From contig NZ_JACCFH010000001.1 of the NCBI RefSeq assembly GCF_013410775.1, forward strand, positions 868,001 through 932,000: a stretch of 64,000 nucleotides of DNA. Reading direction: 5' to 3'. Below the pieces are notes generated by a model. It was not told the origin of the DNA. It worked only from the letters and a program-made list of their open reading frames with translations, and did no database searches. Source of the DNA: Sphaerotilus montanus (GTDB taxonomy: Bacteria > Pseudomonadota > Gammaproteobacteria > Burkholderiales > Burkholderiaceae_C). This document shows, one piece after another, positions 28,576-38,578 of the stretch. The translations under genes and the position numbers were made by a program. Numbering within the stretch: the stretch's first letter is position 1; each line of letters opens with the position of its first letter.

Positions 28576-31079
28576 AGGCCGAGGTCCAGCGACAGGAACG
28601 TGCCGTCGCTGAACGTCAGCATCCGGTTGTTCGAGTCGAGGGTGCCGATGGCGGTGCTGCCGTCGAACTGCACCGTCGCCGCGCTCAGGCCGCTGCGCCA
28701 TTGCATCGACACCTTGCTCGCGGCTTCGTTGAGGCTGAAGCGGGTCACGCCGTCGGTGCCGCGGGTGGCGCTGCCGGACAGTACGGTGCGGGGCGTACCC
28801 GCCACCAGCGAGCGGTACTGGAAGGTCATCGTGTCGGTCTCGCTCAGGTAGGTCGGCTTGCTGGCGCCCAGGCTGAACTCCAGCACCGGGCGACCCGGCG
28901 CCGACACCGTGCCCACGGCCGTGAGCTGGTCGGTGTAGTGGTTGGCCGCGCTGCTGTGCTGCGTGCTGTCGTAGGCGGCATAGCCGGTCGCCGTCACCGT
29001 GGCCGAGACGGCCATCACGTCCGTCGCCACGCCACCCGAACGGCTGCGCAGCGAGCCGCTCAGCTGCACCCGGGTCGGGATGTAGTCGGTGCGCGACTTG
29101 TCGAAACTCATGCCGTCGGCCTTGAAGGCGCCTTCGAATTCCGCGCCCGGCGTGGTCCAGGCCAGGTCGAGATCGGCCAGCGTCAGCGCCGTCTCGGTCG
29201 AGCCGGTCAGCATCGCATCCGACTCGCCGATCTGGCCGCTGCGCAGCGTCAGGGTGCCGGCCTGCGTCGTCGCGTCGGAATACGCCAGCATCGACCCGGT
29301 GATGCGGGTGGTGCGGCTGGTGCTGGTGGCGGTCAGACCGTCCGGCGCCGAGGCGGTCGTGCCCGACATCGACCAGGTGAGGTGGTGGTTGGCCAGCGTG
29401 TTGCCGTCGGCGCGGAAGGCGCCCGGCAGGCGGCCCTCGACGGTGAAGGCCGAGATCCGGCCGGCCGCGTCGAAGGTCGGCACCAGCGTGCCCTCGGACG
29501 GCTCGGTCTGGAGCATGTCGTCGGTGGTGGTCGTGGTGCAGACGCCGGTGGCGGGACAGGTGGTGGTGGTCGTGCGCTTGCGGGGCCGCGCGGCATAGGT
29601 GTAGCGGCCGTCGGCCTGCGGCACGAGCGTGAAGCCATGCCGCCACTGGAGATCGACGGTCTGGTTGGAGCCGTCGGCCAGCCGAGTGGTCGTGCGGGTC
29701 AGGTAGTAACGCGCCGAGCAGCCCACCGAGCCCGCCTCGGCGGCGCTGGTGGCCGTGGTGGAGCCGGTGGCGCCCTGGTAGACGGTGCACCCAGCCGATT
29801 CAGAAGCGCTGTAGTCGGCCAGACCGTCGTTGGACGGCACCGGCCCGTGCGACCGCGTGGCCGTGGGCGTGCGCCCGGCCTTGTAGTCGCTGTAGAGGTC
29901 GATGCCCATCAGCAGTGCGCCAAGATCCTTGCCCATGGTCTCCACCGGCACCTCGATGCCCTGCATCGCCGTGCGGATCTTGTAGGCCTCGACATTGACC
30001 GCACCCGCGGCCAGCGAGCTGGCACCGCCCCGGCTGAACAGCGCCAGCCAGTCGCTCTTGATCTGGCCGAAGAGCGTCTTGGCCGAGGCGATCGCGCTGG
30101 CCACCGCGTCGCCCGGCGTACCCGCGGCCGGCGCGACGGTGCAGGCCGCCTCGCTGCAGCCCAGGTTGGTCACCACCGGGGTCAGCGTCACGCTGCTGAC
30201 CGGGCCGCGCAGGGCGGCGTCGGCCAGCACCTTCGCCACCCCGGCCTTCAACGCCGCGGAAACATCGGTCGTGGTACCGCCCGCGGTCACGCCGAGGTGG
30301 ATCGTCGACGGCGACGCCGCGCGGGCCAGCGTGTCGACGACACATTGCGTGCGTTCGCCATCGCTGCCGGTCGTGCAGCCCAGCGCGCCGTCGTGGGCGA
30401 GCCCGGACACGGCGGTCAGCAGGATCGCCAGCGTCTGCTCGTCGGCGCTGGTGGCGGTGGCCACGGTGCGCGGCGTGGTCTGGGCCGGATCGAAGCCGAG
30501 CAGTTGCGTGACGGCCGCGGTGGCCTGGGCCGCATTGGCCGCCGTCACCCCGCCGCTGGAACGCTCGGCCGCCGAGACGGCCATCTCGCTGAAGGGCGTC
30601 AGGCTGGCGGTGGCCGCCACCTCGCCCGACTGGCGGGGCGTGTAGAGCGCCCGCATCACGAACCCGGCGGGCAGCGGCCGAGCCGTGCCCGCAACCTCGT
30701 CGAGGTGGGTGGTCGAACCGTCGTCCTTGGCCGCGACGCGGATCACGTGCGGCTGGTCCGGCGTGCCCTCGAAGCGCAGCTGGTAGGCGCCGCTCGCGTC
30801 GGACTCGGTGCTGGCCAGCACGGTCGACAGGTCGACACTGCCGTCGCTGCGCACCGGGTGCGCCGTCACGCGGGCGCCGGCCATCCGCCCCTTCGAGGCG
30901 ACGCCGTGGAGCGAGATGAGGGCCTTGGTGGTGGTCGGGGTGCCGCCCGTGCCACCTTCGTCGCCGCCCCCGCCGCCGCACGCGGCCAGCGTGGCCGCGG
31001 CCAGCAGGGTCAAGGGCAGCCAGGTCCGGCGGGCCGGGTGGTGCTTGGTGGTCCGGACGGTCGTGTTCGTCGTGTGCAT
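28572..31079 (-). CDS. very large secreted lipoprotein, unknown function
   Basis: An 835-residue protein with lipobox LAAC followed by five glycines near residue 34. Residues about 50-125 form an Ig/carboxypeptidase-regulatory-like domain (ALISLHGVASKGRMAGARV, GAYQLRFEG). The remaining 700 residues are Ser/Thr/Ala-rich with long predicted beta regions and no family I can name. The ATG at 31079 follows an AAGGGGG sequence. It is the first gene of the four-gene secreted-protein run and is divergent from the sensor kinase at 31310, which may regulate it. Confidence 0.8.
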   Translation of the reverse strand: MHTTNTTVRTTKHHPARRTWLPLTLLAAATLAACGGGGGDEGGTGGTPTTTKALISLHGVASKGRMAGARVTAHPVRSDGSVDLSTVLASTESDASGAYQLRFEGTPDQPHVIRVAAKDDGSTTHLDEVAGTARPLPAGFVMRALYTPRQSGEVAATASLTPFSEMAVSAAERSSGGVTAANAAQATAAVTQLLGFDPAQTTPRTVATATSADEQTLAILLTAVSGLAHDGALGCTTGSDGERTQCVVDTLARAASPSTIHLGVTAGGTTTDVSAALKAGVAKVLADAALRGPVSSVTLTPVVTNLGCSEAACTVAPAAGTPGDAVASAIASAKTLFGQIKSDWLALFSRGGASSLAAGAVNVEAYKIRTAMQGIEVPVETMGKDLGALLMGIDLYSDYKAGRTPTATRSHGPVPSNDGLADYSASESAGCTVYQGATGSTTATSAAEAGSVGCSARYYLTRTTTRLADGSNQTVDLQWRHGFTLVPQADGRYTYAARPRKRTTTTTCPATGVCTTTTTDDMLQTEPSEGTLVPTFDAAGRISAFTVEGRLPGAFRADGNTLANHHLTWSMSGTTASAPDGLTATSTSRTTRITGSMLAYSDATTQAGTLTLRSGQIGESDAMLTGSTETALTLADLDLAWTTPGAEFEGAFKADGMSFDKSRTDYIPTRVQLSGSLRSRSGGVATDVMAVSATVTATGYAAYDSTQHSSAANHYTDQLTAVGTVSAPGRPVLEFSLGASKPTYLSETDTMTFQYRSLVAGTPRTVLSGSATRGTDGVTRFSLNEAASKVSMQWRSGLSAATVQFDGSTAIGTLDSNNRMLTFSDGTFLSLDLGL

Positions 31080-31309
31080 GGGAAACCCCCTTGGGAACAA
31101 TTCGGGCAATCGGGCCTCGAACGCCGCCGAACAGCAGCGTCTTTCAAGGCATCGCCAGCGAACGTTACGCAGCCCCCTCGGCGGCGGCGTCCACCAAATG
31201 GCTGATCCCGCACGCGGCCGCAACCGGCCTCTGCGCCAGATCAGCCCGGCTGCACGTTCACCCGCCGGGGGGTCACCAGGCCACCCGCCCCGGGCCTAGG
31301 ATGGTCTGC

Positions 31310-33352
31310 ATGAGCACCCCCGGCGCAACGACTGCTGACGCCCGACCCGCGCTGCACCGGGCGCGGCTCGTCCGGCTGGCGGTGGCGTTCGCGGTGCTGC
31401 TGCTGGCACTGCCGGTGGTGTTCGGCCTGCTGCCCATGCCCTCGCCTGCGCAGCCGAGCGCCACGGCGGCGGTGCTCGAACTCCGGCGGGCCGCCTTCAC
31501 CGACAGCACCGGACAGCGCCACCCGGACCTGCCCCTGCCGGACACCTGGGCACAGCGCGGCCAAGCCGTGGGACAACCCGGCCGCTACACCCTGCGCTTC
31601 ACCCTCGCAGCGGCACCGGGAAGCGACACGGTCTGGGCCCTGCGCGCCGAGCGGCTCTCGAACCGCCACACCGTGCGCTTGAACGGCCGCCTGGTCGCGG
31701 ACACGCTCGGCCTGCTGCCCGACAGCGTGCGCCGCCCCGTGCCGATGCTGCTGGCGCTGCCGGGCGACACCCTGCACCCGGGCGAGAACACGCTCGACAT
31801 CACCGTGCAGACCGGCGAGCGGGCAGGCCTGTCGCCGCTCGAAGTCGGCCCGATGGAGGCGCTGCTGCCGCGCCACCACCAGTTCCTGCGCTGGTACGTC
31901 GACCTGCCGCGGATGCTCAACGCGGCGGGCGCGGGCATCGCGCTGTTCATGCTGGTGCTGTGGGTGTACCGGCGGCACGAGACGCTGCTGGGCAGTTTCG
32001 GCGCGGTGGCGCTGCTGGCCTGCCTGCGCAACCTGAGCTACTACAGCCCGGACAGCCCGCTCCCCGGGGCCTGGACCGACCTGCTCTTCTATCTGGCGCA
32101 GGTCGCCAGCGCCGGCCTGCTCGGCCTGTTCGCGATGGCCCGCACGCAGCACCGGCCCCGCGGCTATGCCGGCATGCTGGCGCTGGTGCTCGGCGTGCTG
32201 CTGGTCTGCGGCCCCGTCGCCGTGCTGACCGGCACGATGCCGCTGGTGCGGCGCTGGGCCTATCCGCTGCTGCTGCTGGCCTGCCTGCCGGCGCTGTGGC
32301 TGCTGCTGCGGCACGCCCTGCGCCATCCGTCGCGGCGCACGCTCCAGGCCCAGCTCGCCGGCTGGGGGCTGGTGCTGGCGGCGGCCGTGCACGACTACGC
32401 CTACCAGACCGGCCAGCTGGCGATCACGCACCACTACGCGCTGCCGCTGGCGGTGCCCGTGCTGGTGCTGGCGTTCTCGGTGGCGCAGTTACGGCGCCTG
32501 ATGCGCGGCATGGACGAGGTGGACCAGCTCAACACCGCGCTGGAGACCCGCGTGGCCGAACGCACCCGGGCCCTCGACCAGGCATTGCAGGCGCGCTCGC
32601 GTTTCCTCGCCGCCGCCAGCCACGACCTGCGCCAGCCGATGGCCACGCTCACGCTGCTGCTGCAGCTGCTGCACGACCGCGTGCACAGCGCCGACCGCCC
32701 CGACCACCCCACCCTGCAGGCGCTGTCGCAGCGGCTGGACAGCGCCTGCGCGGCCATGAACCGCCTGCTCGCCGGTCTGCTCGACCTGTCGCGGCTGGAC
32801 GACGGCGGGTTGGTGGTGCGCCGGCAGGCGGTGGCGCTGCAGCCGCTGCTGCAGGACGTCGTCGGCCTGAGCGACGCGCTGGCACGCGACAAGGGCCTGC
32901 GGCTGATCCTGCACCCCACGGCGGCCGTGGTGGACAGCGACCCGGTGCTGCTGGCGCAGATCCTGCGCAACCTGGTCGGCAACGCGGTGCGCTACACCGA
33001 CCGCGGCGGGGTGCTGGTCGGCGTGCGGCCCTGTGGCGCGGCCGCGGTGCGCATCGTCGTGCACGACACCGGACCGGGCATCGACCGCCCCGGACAGCAG
33101 CGCCTGTTCGACCCCTTCGTCCGGCTCGGCCGCCCGACCGGCCCCGCGCGGGAACACGGCGCAGGACTGGGCCTGGCCATTGCGCGGCGCGGCGCGGACC
33201 TGCTCGGCGCGACGCTGACGCTGCGTTCGGTGCCGGGGCGCGGCAGCCGTTTCAGCCTGGTCGTGCCGCGCCAGCCCGGCCTCAGCGACCCGGCGCCGGC
33301 GTGTGCAGCCCCAGCCGCACCGCCGCCACCACCGCCTGGGTGCGGCTGTTGA
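31310..33352 (+). CDS. 7TM sensor histidine kinase (7TMR-DISM type)
   Basis: A 680-residue membrane kinase: signal/TM about 20-43; a periplasmic beta domain about 50-185 (RYTLRFTLAAA, NRHTVRLNGRLV) resembling 7TMR-DISM extracellular modules; six to seven TM helices about 200-395; a coiled coil; a HisKA H-box AASHDLRQPMATL with His near 438; and HATPase motifs LRNLVGNAVRYTD and HDTGPGID. There is no attached receiver. The start is the ATG at 31310; one at 31301 is also in frame. The Pro-rich last 20 residues are encoded in a 71-base overlap with the convergent response regulator, its likely partner. Confidence 0.88.
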   Translation: MSTPGATTADARPALHRARLVRLAVAFAVLLLALPVVFGLLPMPSPAQPSATAAVLELRRAAFTDSTGQRHPDLPLPDTWAQRGQAVGQPGRYTLRFTLAAAPGSDTVWALRAERLSNRHTVRLNGRLVADTLGLLPDSVRRPVPMLLALPGDTLHPGENTLDITVQTGERAGLSPLEVGPMEALLPRHHQFLRWYVDLPRMLNAAGAGIALFMLVLWVYRRHETLLGSFGAVALLACLRNLSYYSPDSPLPGAWTDLLFYLAQVASAGLLGLFAMARTQHRPRGYAGMLALVLGVLLVCGPVAVLTGTMPLVRRWAYPLLLLACLPALWLLLRHALRHPSRRTLQAQLAGWGLVLAAAVHDYAYQTGQLAITHHYALPLAVPVLVLAFSVAQLRRLMRGMDEVDQLNTALETRVAERTRALDQALQARSRFLAAASHDLRQPMATLTLLLQLLHDRVHSADRPDHPTLQALSQRLDSACAAMNRLLAGLLDLSRLDDGGLVVRRQAVALQPLLQDVVGLSDALARDKGLRLILHPTAAVVDSDPVLLAQILRNLVGNAVRYTDRGGVLVGVRPCGAAAVRIVVHDTGPGIDRPGQQRLFDPFVRLGRPTGPAREHGAGLGLAIARRGADLLGATLTLRSVPGRGSRFSLVVPRQPGLSDPAPACAAPAAPPPPPPGCGC

Positions 33353-33890
33353 CGTCGAGCTTGCGGAAGATCGCCTGCAGGTGCGTCTTGACCGTCGCCT
33401 CGGAGACGTCCAGCTCGCGGCAGATCAGCTTGTTGGACTTGCCCGCCACCAGCAGACCGAGCACTTCCTGCTGGCGCTCGGACAAGGGGTCGATCCGCTC
33501 CTCGTGGCGCGTGGCGGGCTCGCGTCCGAGCAAGGTGCGCTGCAGCGTGTCCACCAGCGCATCGGCCCGGCTCGACTTGGGCAGGAAGCCCAGCGCCCCG
33601 CGCTGGCGGACCTCGCCGGCCATCGACTCGTCGAGCGTGCCCGACACCACCACCACCGCCAACCCCGGCCGCGCCGCGCGCAGGCGCTCCAGCGTCATCA
33701 GGCCACGGCTGTCGCGCAGTTCCAGATCCAGCACGACGAGGTCGATCGCCGCCTCCTCCACGCAGCGCCGCAGCGCCACGTGCAGCGAGCCGGCTTCGAG
33801 CACCCGCACCTGCGGCAGGCGCTGGCGCAGCAGCAGCGCCAGACTCTCGCGAAACAGCACCTGGTCATCGACCAGCAGCAAGGTCTTCAT
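33282..33890 (-). CDS. NarL/LuxR-family response regulator
   Basis: A 202-residue regulator. The receiver domain (1-120) has the acidic pair in VDDQ, phospho-acceptor Asp in LVVLDLELRDSRG, and Lys in LPKSSRADAL. The C-terminal LuxR HTH (about 135-195) has LSERQQEVLGLLVAGKSNK and EATVKTHLQAIFRKLDV. The ATG at 33888-33890 gives the normal MKTLLLVDDQ start. It is convergent with, and overlaps, the histidine kinase gene, so it is probably the cognate regulator. Likely targets are the secreted-protein genes at 24.7-31.1 kb (inference). Confidence 0.9.
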   Translation of the reverse strand: MKTLLLVDDQVLFRESLALLLRQRLPQVRVLEAGSLHVALRRCVEEAAIDLVVLDLELRDSRGLMTLERLRAARPGLAVVVVSGTLDESMAGEVRQRGALGFLPKSSRADALVDTLQRTLLGREPATRHEERIDPLSERQQEVLGLLVAGKSNKLICRELDVSEATVKTHLQAIFRKLDVNSRTQAVVAAVRLGLHTPAPGR

Positions 33891-33961
33891 CTTGTCGTTC
33901 CCCCTTGTTCTTGCGTTCATTGTGAGAATCGGCCCTCCGGATCCCTTGACGAAACGCAAGC

Positions 33962-34885
33962 ATGCCCCTCGATCAGCACCTCGACGGCCTCACCCTGCTG
34001 GAGCGCGGCTGGCTCTCCGCCAACAACCTGCTCCTGCACGGTGCGCCGGGCGAAGGCGCCACCGTCGTCGACACCGGGCATAGCGTCCACGCCGCGCAGA
34101 CCGTGGCGCTGGTGGCGCAGGCGCTGGGCGACGAGCCGCTGGCGCGCATCGTCAACACCCATCTGCATTCGGACCACTGCGGCGGCAATGCGGCGCTGCA
34201 GGCCGCCCATGGGGCCGCGGTCTGGATCGCCCCCGGACAGGCGGACGCCGTCACCCGCTGGGACCTGGACGCCTTGACCTACCGCACCACCGGACAGCGC
34301 TGCGACCGCTTTCGGCATGACGGCGTGCTGCATCCGGGCGACGTGCTGCGCGCCGGTCAACGGGCGTGGGACGTGCTGGCGGCGCCGGGCCACGACCCGG
34401 ATTCGCTGATGCTGTTCGACGCGCAGGCGGGTGTGCTGGTCTCGGCCGATGCGCTCTGGAACAACGGCTTCGGCGTGGTGTTTCCGGAGCTGGACGGCAT
34501 CGACGCCTTCGACCAGGTGGCCGAAGTGCTTGACCTGATCGAGCGACTCGACGCGCGCACCGTCATCCCCGGACACGGCCCGGCCTTCACCGATGTCGGC
34601 CCGGCCCTGCGGCGGGCCCGTCAACGCCTGTCGAAATTTGTTGCCAATCCGCCCCTGCATGCCCGACACGCGGCCAAGGTTCTGTTGAAATACCACGTGA
34701 TGGAAGAGCGCCAACAAGCTCTCGAAGACCTGCTGACCTGGGCCGAAGGCACACCACTGGTGGTCGGCACCCTGGGAAGGGCCGGATTCCGTGAACCGCC
34801 GCGCGCCAGTTGCCAGACCTTGCTGGCCGAACTGGTCGCCGTCGGCGCGCTGCGGATCCAGGAGCAGGTGGTCCACGATGTCTAG
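33962..34885 (+). CDS. metallo-beta-lactamase-fold hydrolase
   Basis: A 307-residue cytoplasmic protein. Metal-binding motif HLHSDHCGGN (the HxHxDH element) lies near residue 62, with further ligands in PGHDPDSLMLF and in VIPGHGP. This is glyoxalase II-like organisation with an extra C-terminal helical domain (about 215-307). The substrate is unknown. It starts 71 bases from the divergent response regulator and is followed nine bases later by a LysR gene on the same strand, which may regulate it. Confidence 0.88.
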   Translation: MPLDQHLDGLTLLERGWLSANNLLLHGAPGEGATVVDTGHSVHAAQTVALVAQALGDEPLARIVNTHLHSDHCGGNAALQAAHGAAVWIAPGQADAVTRWDLDALTYRTTGQRCDRFRHDGVLHPGDVLRAGQRAWDVLAAPGHDPDSLMLFDAQAGVLVSADALWNNGFGVVFPELDGIDAFDQVAEVLDLIERLDARTVIPGHGPAFTDVGPALRRARQRLSKFVANPPLHARHAAKVLLKYHVMEERQQALEDLLTWAEGTPLVVGTLGRAGFREPPRASCQTLLAELVAVGALRIQEQVVHDV

Positions 34886-34894
34886 GGAGTTTGC

Positions 34895-35848
34895 ATGGAT
34901 CAATTGCGCGCGATGCGGGTCTTCGCCCGCGTCATCGACGAGGGCAGTTTCGCGGGCGCCGCCCGTGCCCTCGACCTGGCCCCCGCGGTCGTCACCCGGC
35001 TGATTGCCGAACTCGAAGAACACCTCGGTGCGCGCCTCATCCAGCGCACCACCCGCAGCCTGGCGCTGAGCAGCGTCGGCGAGCGCTACCTGGAGCGGGT
35101 GCGCCACATCCTGGCCGACATCGACGAGTCCGAGTCGCAGGTGCAATCGGTCTCGGAGTCGCCGCAGGGCCACCTGCGGGTGATGGTGCCCTCGGCCTTC
35201 GCGGTGCACCAGCTCGCCAAGCACCTCCCCGCCTTCCACGCCGAGTACCCCCGTGTCACGCTGTCGCTGACGTCCACCATCGAGTTCAGCGGCCCGGACG
35301 ACCGCCACGACATCACCGTGATGGCGCTGCGCGATGCGCCAGACGGCGACTTCATCGCGCGCCGGCTCGCGCGCAGCGAGGTCATCCTGTGTGCCGCCCC
35401 AGGCTACCTCGACCGCACCGGCCGCCCCGACACCCCCCAGGCGCTGGAGCAGCACCATCTGCTGCTGCCGCCGACGTCCATGGTGCAACGCGACGTCACC
35501 TTCGTGCACGAGGATGGCCGTGCGGCCGTCCGCGTGAGCCCGCCGCACCAGCCGCTGCTGACGACGGCCCACACGGACACGCTCTACGCCTCGGCGCTGG
35601 CCGGACTGGGCATCACCGGGCTGATGTCGCTGGTGGTGGAGGACGCCTTGCAGGAGGGCGCGCTGGAGCGCGTGCTGCCCGGCTGGCACGCGATGAGCTT
35701 CGGGCTGTGGCTGACGATGCCCACGCGCAAGCACGTGCCGGTGCGCACGCAGGTGTTCTGGGACTTCCTGCTGCGCACCTTCGGCGGCAAGGACCGCGAC
35801 CCCTGGCAGGTCCACCCGCGCTGCAGCGGGGCCCCCTCACCCGGCTGA
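34895..35848 (+). CDS. LysR-family transcriptional regulator
   Basis: A 317-residue regulator with the N-terminal winged HTH (MDQLRAMRVFARVIDEGSF, then AVVTRLIAELEEHLGARLI) and a C-terminal periplasmic-binding-like effector domain (about 90-300). It belongs to the CrgA/AaeR-like subgroup by its HTH. The effector is unknown. It follows the MBL-fold gene by nine bases in the same direction, unusual for LysR genes, which are often divergent from their targets. Its end overlaps the convergent small membrane gene by 12 bases. Confidence 0.9.
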   Translation: MDQLRAMRVFARVIDEGSFAGAARALDLAPAVVTRLIAELEEHLGARLIQRTTRSLALSSVGERYLERVRHILADIDESESQVQSVSESPQGHLRVMVPSAFAVHQLAKHLPAFHAEYPRVTLSLTSTIEFSGPDDRHDITVMALRDAPDGDFIARRLARSEVILCAAPGYLDRTGRPDTPQALEQHHLLLPPTSMVQRDVTFVHEDGRAAVRVSPPHQPLLTTAHTDTLYASALAGLGITGLMSLVVEDALQEGALERVLPGWHAMSFGLWLTMPTRKHVPVRTQVFWDFLLRTFGGKDRDPWQVHPRCSGAPSPG

Positions 35849-36133
35849 AGCACCTCGGCGACGCGGCCCGAACGCCGTCCACCACAGCGCCAGCGCGGTG
35901 CCCACGACCTGGGCGCCATAGGTGAGCATGCGTCCGTCGCGTCCGAGCCACACGAGGAAGATGATCTGGATCAAGACTGCGGCACCGGCCGCCGACAACG
36001 CCAGTCGGCGCCAGCGCACGGCCCGCAACGGGCGCCACCATGCCAGCTTGCACAGCGACGCCGCGATCAGCCCCAGGCCGATCGGCGTGAGCAGGAAGTT
36101 GAACAGATGCCAGATCGCGTCGAGCGGACCCAT
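35837..36133 (-). CDS. small predicted inner-membrane protein
   Basis: A 98-residue protein with three hydrophobic segments (about 12-30, 44-62, 70-87) and basic loops. The first part, [20 protein letters not shown], is clearly membrane-spanning. I do not recognise a family. It is divergent from hemA and its 3' end overlaps the LysR gene by 12 bases. Codon use resembles its neighbours, supporting a real gene. Confidence 0.68.
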   Translation of the reverse strand: MGPLDAIWHLFNFLLTPIGLGLIAASLCKLAWWRPLRAVRWRRLALSAAGAAVLIQIIFLVWLGRDGRMLTYGAQVVGTALALWWTAFGPRRRGASAG

Positions 36134-36215
36134 GGTTTCAATCCACGCCCATTCCGGGGCGAATGCGGGAGCGCCAAGACAAGCACTGGCCAGCGCGGAA
36201 TCTTACAATCGCACC

Positions 36216-37499
36216 ATGAGCGTTTTTGCCCTTAGCTTGAACCACCACACCGCGCCGGTCGACCTGCGCGGTCGTTTTGCGTTCACGCTGGAGCAGATTC
36301 CGGCCGCCTTGCATGGTCTGCGACAAGGACTGCACAAGGCCGCGCCCGAAGCGGCGCTGCTGTCCACGTGCAACCGCACCGAACTCTACATCGCCGCCGG
36401 CCCCGGCGACAGCCGCGCGCTGGTGCGCCCCACGCTCGAATGGCTGGCCGCCCACGGCAACGTCAGCGCCGACGAGCTGGTGCGCCACACCCATGTGCTG
36501 GAGCGCCAGGAGGCCGCGCGCCATGCCTTCCGGGTCGCCTCCGGGCTGGACTCGATGGTGCTCGGCGAGGCGCAGATCCTCGGCCAGATGAAGCAGGCGG
36601 TGCGCGAGGCCGACACCGCCGGCACCCTGGGCACCACACTGCACCAGCTCTTCCAGCGCTCCTTCTCGGTCGCCAAGGAAGTGCGCACTTCGACCGAGAT
36701 CGGCGCGCACTCGATCAGCATGGCCGCCGCCGCCGTCCGGCTCGCCGGGCAGCTGTTCGAGGACCTGAGCAAGATCCGCATCCTCTTCGTCGGCGCGGGC
36801 GAGATGATCGAACTCGCCGCGACCCACTTCGCCGCCAAGGCCCCGAAGCACATCACCATCGCCAACCGCACGCTGGAGCGCGGCGAGAAGCTGGCCAGCC
36901 AGTTCGGCGCCGAGGTGATGCGCCTCTCCGACCTGCCGGCGCGGCTGCACGAGTTCGACGCCGTCATCTCCTGCACCGCCAGTTCGCTGCCGCTGATCGG
37001 GCTGGGTGCCGTCGAGCGTGCGCTGAAGGCCCGCCGCCGCCGCCCGATGTTCATGGTCGATCTGGCCGTGCCGCGCGACATCGAGCCCGAAGTGGCGCAG
37101 CTCGACGACGTCTACCTCTACACCGTCGACGACCTGTCCGCCGTGGTGCAGACCGCCGGTGAAAAGCGCCAGGCGGCCGTCGCGCAGGCCGAGGCGATCA
37201 TCGAATCCGGCGTGCAGAACTTCGTCCACTGGCTCGACCAGCGCGCCACCGTGCCGCTGATCCAGGCCGTCAACGCCCAGGCCGAACACTGGCGCCAGAT
37301 CGAAGTGGCGCGCGCCCGCAAGCTCATCGCCAAGGGCGCCTCCACCGACGACGCGCTCGAAGCCCTGGCGCGCAGCCTGACCCAGAAGATGCTGCACGGC
37401 GCCCTGGCCGAGCTGCACAACGCCGACCCCCAGCAGCGCGCGCGGATGATCGAGGCGGTGACGCGGCTCTTCCTGCGCGGCGACAACGCCCCCCGATGA
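36216..37499 (+). CDS. hemA: glutamyl-tRNA reductase HemA
   Basis: HemA reduces glutamyl-tRNA to glutamate-1-semialdehyde, the first step of C5 heme synthesis. The 427-residue protein has the N-terminal [13 protein letters not shown] and the catalytic Cys in [10 protein letters not shown] (about residue 50). The tRNA-recognition block [17 protein letters not shown], an NADPH-binding [13 protein letters not shown] and a C-terminal dimerisation helix are also present. The ATG at 36216 fits the usual [14 protein letters not shown] start. It overlaps prfA by four bases; hemA–prfA–prmC is a classic order. Confidence 0.96.
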   Translation: MSVFALSLNHHTAPVDLRGRFAFTLEQIPAALHGLRQGLHKAAPEAALLSTCNRTELYIAAGPGDSRALVRPTLEWLAAHGNVSADELVRHTHVLERQEAARHAFRVASGLDSMVLGEAQILGQMKQAVREADTAGTLGTTLHQLFQRSFSVAKEVRTSTEIGAHSISMAAAAVRLAGQLFEDLSKIRILFVGAGEMIELAATHFAAKAPKHITIANRTLERGEKLASQFGAEVMRLSDLPARLHEFDAVISCTASSLPLIGLGAVERALKARRRRPMFMVDLAVPRDIEPEVAQLDDVYLYTVDDLSAVVQTAGEKRQAAVAQAEAIIESGVQNFVHWLDQRATVPLIQAVNAQAEHWRQIEVARARKLIAKGASTDDALEALARSLTQKMLHGALAELHNADPQQRARMIEAVTRLFLRGDNAPR

Positions 37500-38578
37500 C
37501 CCCGTTCCTGCGCCTGCAACTCGACCGCCAGCTCGTCCGCCTCTCCGAAATCGACGCCGCGCTGGCCGATCCGCAGGTCGTCTCCGACATCAGCCGCCTG
37601 CGCGCACTGAACCGCGAACACGCCCGCGTCTCCGGGCTGACCGAGCGCTGGACACGGCTGCAGCAGCGCGAGCGGGATCTGGCTGAAGCACGGCAGATGC
37701 TCGACGACCCGGAGATGGCTGACATGGCGAGCGACGAGATCGCCGCCGCCGAGAGCGACATCGCCACCATCGACGCCGCACTGCAGACCGCCCTGCTGCC
37801 CCGCGATGCCGACGACGACCGCAACGCCTTCCTGGAAATCCGCGCGGGCACCGGCGGCGACGAATCCGCGCTGTTCGCGGGCGACCTGCTGCGCATGTAC
37901 CTGCGCCACGCCGAGCGACAGGGCTGGAAGACCGAGATCATGTCGGCCAGCGACTCGGACCTCGGCGGCTACAAGGAAGTCGTCGTGCGCATCGAGGGCG
38001 AGGCAGTCTACGAGGCCCTGAAGTTCGAGTCCGGTGGCCACCGCGTGCAGCGCGTGCCCGCCACCGAGACGCAGGGACGCATCCACACCAGCGCCTGCAC
38101 GGTGGCGGTGCTGCCCGAGCCGGACGAGGCCGAGGAGGTCACGCTCAACCCGGCCGATCTGCGCATCGACACCTACCGCGCCAGCGGCGCCGGCGGGCAG
38201 CACATCAACAAGACCGACTCGGCGGTGCGCGTAACGCACATCCCGACCGGCCTCGTCGCCGAGTGCCAGGACGACCGCAGCCAGCACCGCAACAAGGCGA
38301 AGGCGCTGGCCGTGCTCGGCGCCCGCCTGCGCGACAAGGACCGGCTGGAACGCCAGGCCCGGGATGCCGCGACCCGCAAGGGCCTGATCGGCTCCGGCGA
38401 CCGCAGCGACCGCATCCGCACCTACAACTTCCCGCAGGGCCGCCTGACCGACCACCGCATCAACCTGACGCTCTACAAGCTCGGCGCGGTGATGGAGGGC
38501 GAGCTGGACGATGTGATCGCCGCGCTCAAGGCCGCCCGCGCCGCGGAGCTGCTGGCCGAGATGGAAGCGCAAGGATGA
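37496..38578 (+). CDS. prfA: peptide chain release factor 1
   Basis: RF1 terminates translation at UAA and UAG. The 360-residue protein has the GGQ motif in [18 protein letters not shown] and the anticodon-like PxT region (PATETQGR) in domain 2. N-terminal coiled-coil helices form domain 1. It overlaps hemA (ATGA) and prmC (ATGA) on either side. PrmC encoded next to it methylates the GGQ glutamine. Confidence 0.96.
   Translation: MTPFLRLQLDRQLVRLSEIDAALADPQVVSDISRLRALNREHARVSGLTERWTRLQQRERDLAEARQMLDDPEMADMASDEIAAAESDIATIDAALQTALLPRDADDDRNAFLEIRAGTGGDESALFAGDLLRMYLRHAERQGWKTEIMSASDSDLGGYKEVVVRIEGEAVYEALKFESGGHRVQRVPATETQGRIHTSACTVAVLPEPDEAEEVTLNPADLRIDTYRASGAGGQHINKTDSAVRVTHIPTGLVAECQDDRSQHRNKAKALAVLGARLRDKDRLERQARDAATRKGLIGSGDRSDRIRTYNFPQGRLTDHRINLTLYKLGAVMEGELDDVIAALKAARAAELLAEMEAQG

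Noticed and set aside
31241-32434. 397-residue minus-strand frame opposite the sensor kinase
   Set aside because: Low-complexity Gln/Arg/His sequence antisense to a kinase with recognisable TM, HisKA and HATPase parts.
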